Shown here: one piece after another, positions 22,701 through 30,345 of the stretch
How positions within the stretch are numbered: position 1 is the first letter of the stretch
Layout of the letters: the number at the start of each line of letters is the position of its first letter
Assembly: GCA_002309855.1 (NCBI GenBank)
Contig: DBYD01000031.1
Coordinates: 61,830-125,829 of the forward strand
Direction: 5' to 3'
DNA: 64,000 nucleotides
From: Bacteroidales bacterium UBA1195
GTDB taxonomy: Bacteria > Bacteroidota > Bacteroidia > Bacteroidales > WCHB1-69
Notes under the pieces: model-generated
The model's database searches: none
Told to the model about the DNA's origin: nothing
The model's input: only the letters and a program-made list of their open reading frames with translations
Made by a program: the position numbers and the translations under genes

Positions 22701-23218
22701 AGCCCTTTCTTATATATTTCCGAAAGCAGGTGCCAGAGGGTCTCAATGTATTCGTTCTCAAAGGTGATGTATGGATTCTCCAGGTCGACCCAATAGCCCA
22801 TCTTCACTGTCAGGTCGTCCCATAGATCCTTGTATTTCATCACTTCCTGTCTGCACGCGCGGTTGTAGTCGTCCACTGAAATCTTTTTGCCGATATCCTC
22901 CTTGGTGATGCCGAGGTTCTTTTCCACTCCAAGTTCCACAGGCAGTCCGTGTGTGTCCCAGCCGGCCTTGCGCTGCACATAGAATCCTTTCTGTGTCTTA
23001 TAGCGGCAGAAAATGTCCTTCAGGGTGCGCGCCATCATGTGGTGGATGCCCGGTTTGCCGTTGGCGGAAGGGGGGCCTTCATAAAAAATAAAGGGGGGCT
23101 CACCTTCACGCAGCTCCATGCTTTTGTGGAAAGTTTTGTCATTCTCCCAAAAACGGAGAATGTCCTTGGCGGTCTCAACAAGGTTAAGGTCCTTGTATTC
23201 AGTGTATTTTTTGTCCAT
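19739..23218 (-). CDS. ileS: Isoleucine--tRNA ligase (IleRS)
   Basis: A 1159-residue class I aminoacyl-tRNA synthetase that charges tRNA-Ile. The ATP site is visible as GPPSANGKPGIHH (residues 48-60, the HIGH equivalent) and KMSKR at 706-710. CP1 editing-domain sequence (TTPWTLPSNTALCVGP and GTGIVHIAPTFGADD) and the anticodon-binding end are present. The length, the GIHH form and the lack of a C-terminal zinc-finger Cys set point to the eukaryote-like type 2 IleRS common in Bacteroidetes, a class often naturally less sensitive to mupirocin. Start at MDKKYTEYKDL; the longer frame runs into non-conserved upstream sequence. Confidence 0.97.
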   Translation of the reverse strand: MDKKYTEYKDLNLVETAKDILRFWENDKTFHKSMELREGEPPFIFYEGPPSANGKPGIHHMMARTLKDIFCRYKTQKGFYVQRKAGWDTHGLPVELGVEKNLGITKEDIGKKISVDDYNRACRQEVMKYKDLWDDLTVKMGYWVDLENPYITFENEYIETLWHLLSEIYKKGLLYKGYTIQPYSPAAGTGLSSHELNMPGCYRDVKDTTCTAQFRVRREPHPVLDEIYAKADPAFAKDFFILAWTTTPWTLPSNTALCVGPKIGYVAVETFQPYHGTPMLCLMAEARLNAYFNPQGAEKEMVFDKEDKIIPYRVIGHYKGSELLGIHYEQLFPWVKPCEIVEGKITDKSAEAFRVIPGDYVTTEDGTGIVHIAPTFGADDAKVARLSGIPSLFMINLKDEPRPMVDLKGKFWKTEELREDFVAQFVQKEAYSVFEGQFVKNAYDPQFTVDGKYDEKAAQKAENIDIRLCIALKNENKVFKIEKHTHSYPHCWRTDKPVLYYPLDSWFIRTTALKDRMIELNKTIRWKPEATGSGRFGNWLENLVDWNLSRSRYWGTPLPIWRTKDGKEERCIGSVAELQQEIDKAIKAGLMDENTYRKEKYDLHRPYIDKVVLVSDSGKPMYREPDLIDVWFDSGAMPYAQMHYPFENKEEIESGKLFPADFIAEGVDQTRGWFFTLHAIATMMFDSVAYKTVISNGLVLDKNGNKMSKRLGNAVDPFEILAKHGPDATRWYMITASQPWENLRFDEAGIDEVKRTFFGTLFNTYKFFAGYANIDGFSYREPDIPIEERPEIDRWILSELHTLIGQVDADYQDYEPRKAGLKIQNFVDLYLSNWYVRLCRRRFWKGEYNEDKISAYQTLYTCLITVMKLIAPIAPFFSEQIFRALNGMTGKERHGSIHLTDFPKADKSFVDENLEEQMRLAQEISSLILSLRKRHTLKVRQPLAKVMIPVSSSHMKEQIEKVQHLILAETNIKEMEFLSPDNDVLTKSIKPNFKTLGPKYGKIMKAIAGRIAQFTQAEINRMEQTGEYRFTIEEQEVTLNMEDVEISTEDIPGWVVASSDQLTVALDTNVTPELRREGIARELVNRLQNLRKETNLAVTDRISVSLTANAELQDVLDNHRQYICNETLCTAMSLVDGLQTGTTIDLTDTLKVCVELAKA

Positions 23219-23366
23219 CAGTAGAATATTAACAAAACTTGCAAAGTTCCGAAAAAAAAAGATATGTTTGTCCCATTGAATCATTTTTTTTCTTTTTCCT
23301 GAATCCAACGTGGATTTTCCCTACGAAAAAGTGGCTGCAAAATGCCTGTGATAATCCGAAATGTTG

Positions 23367-23374
23367 TACTTTTG
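23367..23374 (+). promoter_or_regulatory. -7 box (TACTTTTG) of the polyprenyl synthase-mtaB operon
   Basis: TACTTTTG followed by CAG, 28 bases before the ATG at 23402; the following four genes have gaps of 26 bases or less or overlap. Confidence 0.7.
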
Positions 23375-23401
23375 CAGTTTGTTTAAATTTTGGAATCTGT
23401 G

Positions 23402-24370
23402 ATGGCATTACAATCAATAGCAGGGGATTTGGAGCAGTTTGAGCGGCAGTTTGCCAGCCAGCTGGATGATCGCGAACCTGCGATACGTTTTCTGTTGCAG
23501 TATCTGGCCGGGCAGCATGCGGGGCGTTTGCGTCCGAAAGTGCTGCTGCTGGCTGCCGGCATGCAGGGTGGGACAGGTCCGGAAAGCGGACGTATGGCGT
23601 TGCTGGTGGAGCTGCTGCATCTGGCATCGCTCATTCATGACGATGTCATAGACAATGCGGCGGAACGCAGGAACCAACAGACAGTCAATGCGGTATGGGA
23701 TAACAAAATTGCGGTTTTGCTTGGGGATTACCTTTTGTCAAAGGTTCTTGGCCTGATGCAGGAGTCCTCCTTGCCCGGATTGCTGGAGCGTGTAAGTTCG
23801 ACTGTACAGCAGCTGACTTCCGGTGAAATCACCCAGTTGTCGCAATACAACAACCTGGATTTGTCGGAATCTGACTACATCCGTATTGTTTCACTCAAGA
23901 CCGCCTCGCTGCTTGAAACCTCTTTCCGTCTGGGTGCCTTGTCAGCCGGAGCGGATATGGTACAGGAGGCGGCCTATGGCAGTTTCGGACAGCGTTTCGG
24001 CCTCTTTTTCCAATTAAAGGATGACTTGAAGGATTATGCTGTAACTTCTGATGGAAAAGGAATTTACAATGATATTAGGGAAGGGAATGTAACTTTGCCG
24101 GTAATCTATACAATGCAGTCTCTCTGCATGACGGAACGGGCAGACTTCCGTCGCCGGTATCTGCAGGTCGGGAAAAGTGAGCAGGATTTGTCAGCCATTG
24201 CCGGGACTGTAAGGCAGTGCGGAGCTTTGGCCCATGCATGTGGTCAGTTGCGGCAGATGGAGGAGGAGCTCCTGCAGGACTGCGCACACTTTCCCGCTTC
24301 ACCTTACCGTGATGATTTGGAACATGTTATCCGTGAAACCGGAGATTGTGGTCCTATATTGAAATTTTGA
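23402..24370 (+). CDS. Polyprenyl diphosphate synthase (trans-isoprenyl type)
   Basis: A 322-residue enzyme that lengthens allylic diphosphates with IPP, probably to the octaprenyl or similar chain used for menaquinone. The first Asp-rich motif is DDVID at 80-84 (LIHDDVIDNAAERR) and the second is DDLKD at 207-211 (QLKDDLKDY). GDYLLSK and KTASLLETSF are also family-typical. Chain length cannot be read reliably from the residues before the first motif. ATG 23402 is preferred to the GTG and TTG just before it because of its distance from the -7 box. It is the first gene of the operon and is followed 2 bases later by the permease. Confidence 0.93.
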   Translation: MALQSIAGDLEQFERQFASQLDDREPAIRFLLQYLAGQHAGRLRPKVLLLAAGMQGGTGPESGRMALLVELLHLASLIHDDVIDNAAERRNQQTVNAVWDNKIAVLLGDYLLSKVLGLMQESSLPGLLERVSSTVQQLTSGEITQLSQYNNLDLSESDYIRIVSLKTASLLETSFRLGALSAGADMVQEAAYGSFGQRFGLFFQLKDDLKDYAVTSDGKGIYNDIREGNVTLPVIYTMQSLCMTERADFRRRYLQVGKSEQDLSAIAGTVRQCGALAHACGQLRQMEEELLQDCAHFPASPYRDDLEHVIRETGDCGPILKF

Positions 24371-24372
24371 AT

Positions 24373-25449
24373 ATGGGTAAGTTCTTGCGCAGGCGTCTGG
24401 GATATGGAATACTGGTGATGTGGGGAGTCTTTACGCTGATTTTCTGCCTTTTTTCACTTTTGCCGGGCGATTCCGCCGTAATGACGATGGGGCAGCGCAG
24501 CGATTTGGGTTCCGTGGAGGCTGTCCGTCACGAACTGGGGCTTGACCGTCCTGTGACTACCCGTTATCTTTCCTATGCCAATGATTGTCTGCCGGTTTCG
24601 TTACACCGGTGGAACGATGCGGAAAGCTTTTTCTATTTGGATCCTCAGAAATACAAGGCTGTCAAACTTTTTCGTTTGGGTGGCTGGTGCTGCGTGGCCA
24701 AGATCCCTTATTTGGGACGTTCCTACCAAACCAAGCGTCCTGTTTTGGAAATGTTGAATGAGGCTTTCCCCAAGACCGCTCTGTTGGCTTTGGTCTCCAT
24801 ATTTATCGCCATCATTGTCGGAATATTTGTAGGGATTCTCTGTGCGATTTGGAAGGACACCTGGTTCGACCGCACAGCCATTGTCGGTTCGGTTTTGGGC
24901 ATGTCGGTCCCATCCTTCTTTGCAGCCATCCTTCTGGCCTGGATTTTTGCCTTTCTGCTGGCGGACGTCACGGGGCTCAACATGTTCGGCAGCCTCTACA
25001 GCGTCAGTGATTTCGGCGATGGCGAATACCTTGATTTGAAGAACCTGATCCTTCCTGCGGTGACTTTGGGCATACGTCCGTTGGCCTCAGTTGTCCAGCT
25101 GACCCGCAATTCTGTGCTTGAGGTGATGGGGCAGCCCTATGTGCGGACTGCATTCGCCAAGGGGTTGGGTTACGGCAGTGTGATTCGTCATCATGTGGTG
25201 AAAAATGCGCTCAATCCGGTTGTTACGGTGGTTTCCGGCTGGTTGGCCGGCATGATGGCAGGAACTGTCTTTGTGGAGTATATTTTTGATTATAAAGGAG
25301 TGGGAGTGATGATTGTCAACGGTTTGGACAAGTATGACTTTCCTGTGGTGATGGGCAGCCTGCTTTACATCTCTATCATTCTTGTTGTGATAAACATTGT
25401 GGTGGACATAATCTACGCCATGCTTGACCCGAAGGTTCGATTGTCATAA
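24373..25449 (+). CDS. ABC transporter permease, DppB/OppB-like
   Basis: A 358-residue membrane protein. It opens with the typical N-terminal helix and motif of oligopeptide permeases (LGYGILVMWGVFTLIFCLFSLLPGDSA), and the C-terminal half has five hydrophobic segments with the EAA-like loop (RTAFAKGLGYGSVIRHHVVKNALNPVVT) that contacts the ATPase. The periplasmic insert at about 70-130 is longer than usual. No partner permease (DppC), ATPase or binding protein is next to it, so the rest of the transporter must be encoded elsewhere. It might move peptides or nickel; the substrate is unknown. Confidence 0.85.
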   Translation: MGKFLRRRLGYGILVMWGVFTLIFCLFSLLPGDSAVMTMGQRSDLGSVEAVRHELGLDRPVTTRYLSYANDCLPVSLHRWNDAESFFYLDPQKYKAVKLFRLGGWCCVAKIPYLGRSYQTKRPVLEMLNEAFPKTALLALVSIFIAIIVGIFVGILCAIWKDTWFDRTAIVGSVLGMSVPSFFAAILLAWIFAFLLADVTGLNMFGSLYSVSDFGDGEYLDLKNLILPAVTLGIRPLASVVQLTRNSVLEVMGQPYVRTAFAKGLGYGSVIRHHVVKNALNPVVTVVSGWLAGMMAGTVFVEYIFDYKGVGVMIVNGLDKYDFPVVMGSLLYISIILVVINIVVDIIYAMLDPKVRLS

Positions 25450-25475
25450 AATGATTATAAAACAGATTATTATAT

Positions 25476-26567
25476 ATGGATTCGATGTTTGAGGAGACCG
25501 GACGCACACCGCTTGAGCGATATGGTGAATTCGGCCTGATTGATTTGCTGACGAAAAACATCCGCCTGAAAAACAGCAGTTCGCTGTGCGGTGTCGGGGA
25601 TGATGCGGCCATTTTGGATGCCGCCGGACGGGTTCAGGTCGTAACCAAGGACCTGCTTGCGGAAGGTGTGCATTTCGACCTGACGTATTGTCCTTTGAAA
25701 CATTTGGGATACAAGGCGATTGCTGTGAACCTGTCGGACATTGCCGCCATGAACGCCAAGCCGGAACAGGTGCTGGTGGGGATTGCTGTTTCCAGCCGTT
25801 TCACTGTGGAGGCGGTTGAGGAGCTATATTCAGGCATGCTGTTATGTTGTGAACGCTACGGTGTTGACCTGGTCGGTGGGGACACTGTCTCTTCCCAAAG
25901 CGGCATGTTCATAAGCGTGACTGCATTGGGATATGGACAAAAAGGGGAGATTGTGCGCCGCAACACTGCCCAATCCGGCGACCTGATTTGCGTTTCCGGC
26001 GACTTAGGGGCCGCGTACGCAGGTCTGCTGATTCTGGAGCGTGAGAAACAGGTGTTCCTGAAAGATCCGAAGGCGCAACCAGACTTGGACGGTTACGATT
26101 ACATTCTGGAACGCCAGTTGAAGCCGGAACCGAGGCTGGATGTCGTAAAACTGCTGCATGAACGGGGGGTGCTGCCCACCTCAATGATAGACATTTCTGA
26201 CGGGCTTGCCTCCGAAAGCATGCACCTTGCGACGGATTCCGCGCTCGGCTGCTGCCTGTATGAGGAGAAACTGCCGATAGATACCCAGACCTACCAGACC
26301 CTGACTGACATGGGGCTGCTGCCAACCACGGTCGCGCTGAACGGCGGGGAGGATTATGAACTGCTCTTTACGGTCCGTCAGGCCGATTACGACAAAATAA
26401 AGGATTTGAAGGAGGTGCATGTTATCGGCTACATGACCGCTGAGGCTGGCGACTATGCCCTGATTACAAACGACCAGAAAAAAATCGCCTTGAAGGCGCA
26501 AGGCTGGGACGCCTACCTGAAGCATCGGAACGAAAACCGTAAAAATACGGGCTTGGAGGAGGAATGA
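25476..26567 (+). CDS. thiL: Thiamine-monophosphate kinase
   Basis: A 363-residue enzyme that phosphorylates thiamine monophosphate to thiamine diphosphate, the active cofactor. ThiL motifs: GVGDDAAIL (39-47), TKDLLAEGVHFDL, AVNLSDIAAMNAKP, GGDTVSSQSG, CVSGDLGAAYAGL, then MIDISDGLASE and LNGGEDYELLF. These Asp and Gly residues bind Mg-ATP and the substrate in the PurM-like fold. It lies between the permease and mtaB; the mtaB start overlaps its stop by 4 bases. No other thi genes or thiamine riboswitch are visible nearby. Confidence 0.96.
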   Translation: MDSMFEETGRTPLERYGEFGLIDLLTKNIRLKNSSSLCGVGDDAAILDAAGRVQVVTKDLLAEGVHFDLTYCPLKHLGYKAIAVNLSDIAAMNAKPEQVLVGIAVSSRFTVEAVEELYSGMLLCCERYGVDLVGGDTVSSQSGMFISVTALGYGQKGEIVRRNTAQSGDLICVSGDLGAAYAGLLILEREKQVFLKDPKAQPDLDGYDYILERQLKPEPRLDVVKLLHERGVLPTSMIDISDGLASESMHLATDSALGCCLYEEKLPIDTQTYQTLTDMGLLPTTVALNGGEDYELLFTVRQADYDKIKDLKEVHVIGYMTAEAGDYALITNDQKKIALKAQGWDAYLKHRNENRKNTGLEEE

Positions 26568-27862
26568 GCGTCAGGGTAGCCATTAAAACGTTGGGATGCA
26601 AGCTGAATTTCAGCGAAAGCGCCACACTTGAACGCCGGCTGGTTGAAGAGGGCTACGAAAATGTCCCCTTTTCGGATGATGCGGATGTTTATGTGGTCAA
26701 CACCTGCGCGGTTACGGAGGAGGCGGGACGCAAGTGCCGCTATTATGTGCATGGTGTGCGACGGCGGCATCCTGATGCCAGAATTGTGCTGATGGGATGT
26801 TATTCGGCATTGCGGGCGGAGCAGCTGCAGAAGGAGCTGGATGCGGATCTGGTGTTGGGAAGCAACACCAAGTTCCAGCTGCCCGAACGGATTTCGGAGC
26901 TGCTTGCCGGCGGCACTGGTTCTTTTGACCCTGCATGTGAATCGGAGCGGGACTTTTTCGGTGCCTATTCTCTGCGTGAAGAGCGTACCCGCTCATTCCT
27001 TAAGGTGCAGGACGGCTGCGACTATTTCTGCACCTATTGCACGATACCTTTGGCACGCGGCCGGTTCCGCAGCGGTGACCTTGACGCATTGCTGGCGGCG
27101 GCCCGTGACATCATCGCCCACGACATCCGTGAGATTGTGCTGACGGGTGTCAATATCGGGGAATACCGTGGCAGGAACGGGGAGCGTCTTATCGACCTGC
27201 TTCATGCCCTGACGGCACTGCCCGGACTCCAGAGGCTGCGTATCTCTTCAATTGAACCCAATCTGCTGACGGATGAAATCATCGCGCTTGCGGCAGACTC
27301 TCCTGTCATAATGCCCCATTTCCATATTCCGCTGCAGTCCGGCTGTGACCGCATTCTGGAGCGGATGCACCGGCGTTACAACCGTGCGCTCTATGCTGAA
27401 AAGGTGCTGCAGATAAAACAGTTGATGCCCAAGGCCTTTGTTGCTGCCGATGTAATTGTCGGCTTTCCGGGCGAGACCAAGGAGGATTTTCAGGAGACGT
27501 ATGATTTTTTAGACAGCCTTCCTGTGAGTGCATTGCATGTCTTTCCATATTCACGTCGCCCCAACACGCCTGCATACGACATGCCGGACCAGCTTTCCCG
27601 TGCGGAGAAGGCGGAACGTGTCCGGAGACTGATTTCGTTGTCCGATGAAAAAAAACTTGCATTGTGCCGCCTTTGCGAGGGTGATGTGGTGCAGGTGCTG
27701 GTGGAATCGAAGGAAAAGGGGGGATTTTACAGCGGTTTCAGTGAAAATTATTTGAAAGTAAGGCTTAATTGCACGGAAAATGCTATTAACACCATCCAAA
27801 AGGTCCGTCTGGCCGAAACTGCTGCGGACGGCACCATGAAAGGAGAAATAATTGATGGATAA
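26564..27862 (+). CDS. mtaB: tRNA t6A37 methylthiotransferase (MtaB type)
   Basis: A 432-residue radical SAM methylthiotransferase that converts t6A37 to ms2t6A37 in tRNAs. The N-terminal MTTase domain has KTLGCKLNFSES with Cys12 and VNTCAVTEEA, and further Cys in LMGCYS. The radical SAM cluster motif is Cys152-x3-Cys156-x2-Cys159 in DGCDYFCTYCTIPLARG. IPLQSGCDRILERMHRRY and FPGETKEDFQET are also conserved. The TRAM-like tail is present. Start at the ATG overlapping the thiL stop; the next gene overlaps its 3' end by 8 bases, so the three are likely translated together. Confidence 0.95.
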   Translation: MSVRVAIKTLGCKLNFSESATLERRLVEEGYENVPFSDDADVYVVNTCAVTEEAGRKCRYYVHGVRRRHPDARIVLMGCYSALRAEQLQKELDADLVLGSNTKFQLPERISELLAGGTGSFDPACESERDFFGAYSLREERTRSFLKVQDGCDYFCTYCTIPLARGRFRSGDLDALLAAARDIIAHDIREIVLTGVNIGEYRGRNGERLIDLLHALTALPGLQRLRISSIEPNLLTDEIIALAADSPVIMPHFHIPLQSGCDRILERMHRRYNRALYAEKVLQIKQLMPKAFVAADVIVGFPGETKEDFQETYDFLDSLPVSALHVFPYSRRPNTPAYDMPDQLSRAEKAERVRRLISLSDEKKLALCRLCEGDVVQVLVESKEKGGFYSGFSENYLKVRLNCTENAINTIQKVRLAETAADGTMKGEIIDG

Positions 27863-29123
27863 AGTATTAAAAATTTGTTTGTTGTTCTTGTTCTGCAGCG
27901 TTTTTGCCTCTTTGCGGGCAGCCTATATCTTCATCCCGATGGACAAGGAGCAGACCAACCACCTGAAAGCCTACGGTGTGACCTATTGGGCGCTTACAAA
28001 AGATGTGGATGTCAGCTGGCTGCTGAACTACCGCGGCGGCAGCTTCCTCTGTGAATATTATGAGGCTGTTGAGAACGAATGTCTTGCGCGTGATGTGAGC
28101 TATGAGGTCATGGCTGATGCCAAGGTTAGTGGCATTCTTGCCGAGATAATGCGTTCCGATGTGAACATGAGTGAGGTAAAGCTGACCAAAGCACCGAAAA
28201 TTGCTGTCTATTCCCCCAAGAACAAACTTCCTTGGGACGATGCGGTGACATTGGTGCTCACTTATGCGGAAATCCCTTACGATGTGGTTTATGACGATGA
28301 AATAATGGCCGATGTGCTGCCTGCATACGATTGGCTGCATCTGCATCATGAGGATTTCACCGGACAGTACGGCAAGTTCTGGGCCAATTACCGTCATGCG
28401 GACTGGTATGTGGCCGATGTGCGCAAAAATGAGGAAACGGCACGGCGCCACGGCTTTGCGAAGGTCTCGCAGCTGAAACTGGCTGTGGCTAAAAAAATCC
28501 GCGATTTTGTGATGGGCGGGGGCTACATGTTCGCCATGTGTTCCGCTCCGGACAGTTATGACGTGGCTTTGGCCGCCGAAGGTGTTGACATCTGTGAGAC
28601 CCCGTTCGACGGCGATCCGATGGATCCGGCGGCACAGCAGAAATTGGACTATAGCAAGTGCTTCGCCTTCACCAATTTCAAGATCTCACGGAATCCGTCG
28701 GAATATGAGATTTCCGACATTGACATCGACCCTTCCGTACATATGGCCAACCGGAACAGCGATTTCTTCACGCTGTTTGAGTTTTCCGCCAAATGGGATG
28801 TTGTGCCTACAATCCTCTGCCAGAACCATGAGCAGGTGATCCGCGGCTTCATGGGGCAGACCACCGCTTTCCGTCGTGACAAGGTGAAACCTGAAATTAT
28901 CATTTTGGGGGAAACAAAGGCCTTTAACGAGGTGCGCTATATCCATGGTGAATACGGAAAGGGTATGTTCACATTCCTTGGCGGACACGATCCGGAGGAT
29001 TACCAGCATTTTGTCGGTGACAATCCGACCGACCTTAACCTGCATCCGAATTCATCCGGATACCGGCTGATCCTGAACAATGTGCTTTTTGTCGCAGCAA
29101 AACGTGAAAAGCGCAAGACCTGA
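27855..29123 (+). CDS. Exported protein of the type often labelled asparagine synthetase B
   Basis: A 422-residue exported protein with a signal peptide (VLKICLLFLFCSVFASLRA). It carries IPMDKEQTNHLKAYGVTYWA and LLNYRGGSFL near the start, a pattern I recall from Bacteroidetes proteins with the database label asparagine synthetase B. I see no AsnB features: no N-terminal Cys glutaminase and no PP-loop. From about residue 115 a Rossmann-like pattern appears (KIAVYSPKNKLPWDDAVTLVL), with a GATase-like look. The function is unknown. ATG 27855 overlaps the mtaB end by 8 bases and is the last gene of the operon. Confidence 0.7.
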   Translation: MDKVLKICLLFLFCSVFASLRAAYIFIPMDKEQTNHLKAYGVTYWALTKDVDVSWLLNYRGGSFLCEYYEAVENECLARDVSYEVMADAKVSGILAEIMRSDVNMSEVKLTKAPKIAVYSPKNKLPWDDAVTLVLTYAEIPYDVVYDDEIMADVLPAYDWLHLHHEDFTGQYGKFWANYRHADWYVADVRKNEETARRHGFAKVSQLKLAVAKKIRDFVMGGGYMFAMCSAPDSYDVALAAEGVDICETPFDGDPMDPAAQQKLDYSKCFAFTNFKISRNPSEYEISDIDIDPSVHMANRNSDFFTLFEFSAKWDVVPTILCQNHEQVIRGFMGQTTAFRRDKVKPEIIILGETKAFNEVRYIHGEYGKGMFTFLGGHDPEDYQHFVGDNPTDLNLHPNSSGYRLILNNVLFVAAKREKRKT

Positions 29124-29190
29124 TTTTTTTTTTTGGCTAAGGTGCAATAATAGCGTAATATTGTCGTTCATTAAAAAAAATATTTTTATT

Positions 29191-30198
29191 ATGAAGAAGG
29201 GCTTAATATTGATTTTCAGTTTATTGTTCTGTATTTGCGGAACACGGGCGCAATTGGGCGGCGCATTGCAGAAGGCGGCGCAGAAGGCGGTGAAGAAGAC
29301 CACCGACAAAGTGATTGACAAAACTACAGATGCCGCTGCGGATGCGGCAGCCAACGCTGTGGACAGGGAGCTGGACAAACTGCGCTCCAACAATTCTGCG
29401 GACAAGCCGCAACAAACTTCGGCGGAAGCTGTGGAGGAGCAGACCGTTGCCTCCCTCATGGCACAACTGCCGGAACTGCCTTCCGTACAGCAGCTGGTAA
29501 ATTACAAGACTGCCGAATTGAACGAGCAGACCGTAAAAATGTTGGCCTCTCCGGTGACTTCGTTCAACACCAAGCTGTTCAACCTCTCCATGCAGGCGTT
29601 GTCGTTAGGTGCGCAGAATGTGGATTCCGCACAAGTTATGGAGACCGCCTACAAGGCTGCGGAAAAGAGCACCGGTTTGAGCAGGGAGGAGATCAACAAG
29701 CTCTCCACCATGTCCGATGAGGAGCAGGAGGCATATCTGAGGTCCCATTACAAGGAGGGGACTTATGAGGCGGCTGTGCTGCAGCAGGCGGAAGAAGCGG
29801 GCGAATACCTGAAACCGGTCCAGCCTCTGATTGACCAGTGGAGCGCCGTGGATGACAAGATTACGGCCCTGTACAAACAATCGGAAACGCGCTGCCGCGG
29901 CATCTATGCCAAGTATTCCGACCAGCTTTCCAAGGCGGCCGGAAAGGAGAGGAACGCGCTGCTTTTGAAATACTATTCTGAGATTGTCCCCATCCAGCGG
30001 GAGGCGGTGCAGCAGGCGATGCAGCTCCGGTTGAAGGAGCAGCTCCCGATTGCGGACAAAATAGAGGAGAAGATGGTTGAAATCCGTGCACAGCACCAGG
30101 ATGTGGTCTCCATGCTGCTGAACTATCCGCAGATAACAGCCACACAGTATTTTATGGAACCGACTCATTTGCTTGACATTCCGGAGTATAAGGAATAG
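29191..30198 (+). CDS. Exported coiled-coil protein, unknown function
   Basis: A 335-residue protein with a signal peptide (MKKGLILIFSLLFCICGTRAQ) followed by an Ala/Lys/Asp-rich helical stretch (LQKAAQKAVKKTTDKVIDK and AADAAANAVDRELDKL), reminiscent of repeated 11-mer amphipathic helices. The rest is helical with a second long coil (about 225-300). It has no recognised domain. It would sit in the periplasm or on a membrane surface. The ATG at 29191 is chosen because it directly precedes the signal peptide; a longer frame upstream reads through AT-rich non-coding sequence. Confidence 0.65.
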   Translation: MKKGLILIFSLLFCICGTRAQLGGALQKAAQKAVKKTTDKVIDKTTDAAADAAANAVDRELDKLRSNNSADKPQQTSAEAVEEQTVASLMAQLPELPSVQQLVNYKTAELNEQTVKMLASPVTSFNTKLFNLSMQALSLGAQNVDSAQVMETAYKAAEKSTGLSREEINKLSTMSDEEQEAYLRSHYKEGTYEAAVLQQAEEAGEYLKPVQPLIDQWSAVDDKITALYKQSETRCRGIYAKYSDQLSKAAGKERNALLLKYYSEIVPIQREAVQQAMQLRLKEQLPIADKIEEKMVEIRAQHQDVVSMLLNYPQITATQYFMEPTHLLDIPEYKE

Positions 30199-30277
30199 TA
30201 GTGCAACAGTCTGTCATTTTTTTTCAGGGAAAGTCACAAGTTGTGGTTTTTGCTTAATCCAATAAGCAATTTTTATT

Positions 30278-30307
30278 TAAATTTGCTTAATGCATTAAGC
30301 AAATTTA
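30278..30307. promoter_or_regulatory. Perfect 30-bp palindrome, likely operator
   Basis: The bases from 30278 to 30307 read the same on both strands; the core is TTGCTTAATGCATTAAGCAA at 30283-30302. It ends 2 bases before a -7 box. A weaker site with TGCTTA-6-TAAGCA lies at 30251-30268, and another half-site (TTGCTTA) at about 30334-30340. Confidence 0.75.
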
Positions 30308-30309
30308 CG

Positions 30310-30317
30310 TATATTTG
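30310..30317 (+). promoter_or_regulatory. -7 box (TATATTTG) of the AAA ATPase gene
   Basis: TATATTTG followed by CAT, 28 bases before the ATG at 30346, directly after the 30-bp palindrome. Confidence 0.65.
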
Positions 30318-30345
30318 CATTTCCAAATAATAGATTGCTTAGGTA

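Noticed and set aside
27855..29123. Real asparagine synthetase
   Set aside because: It has a signal peptide and lacks both the Cys glutaminase start and the PP-loop ATP site; only the label seems inherited.
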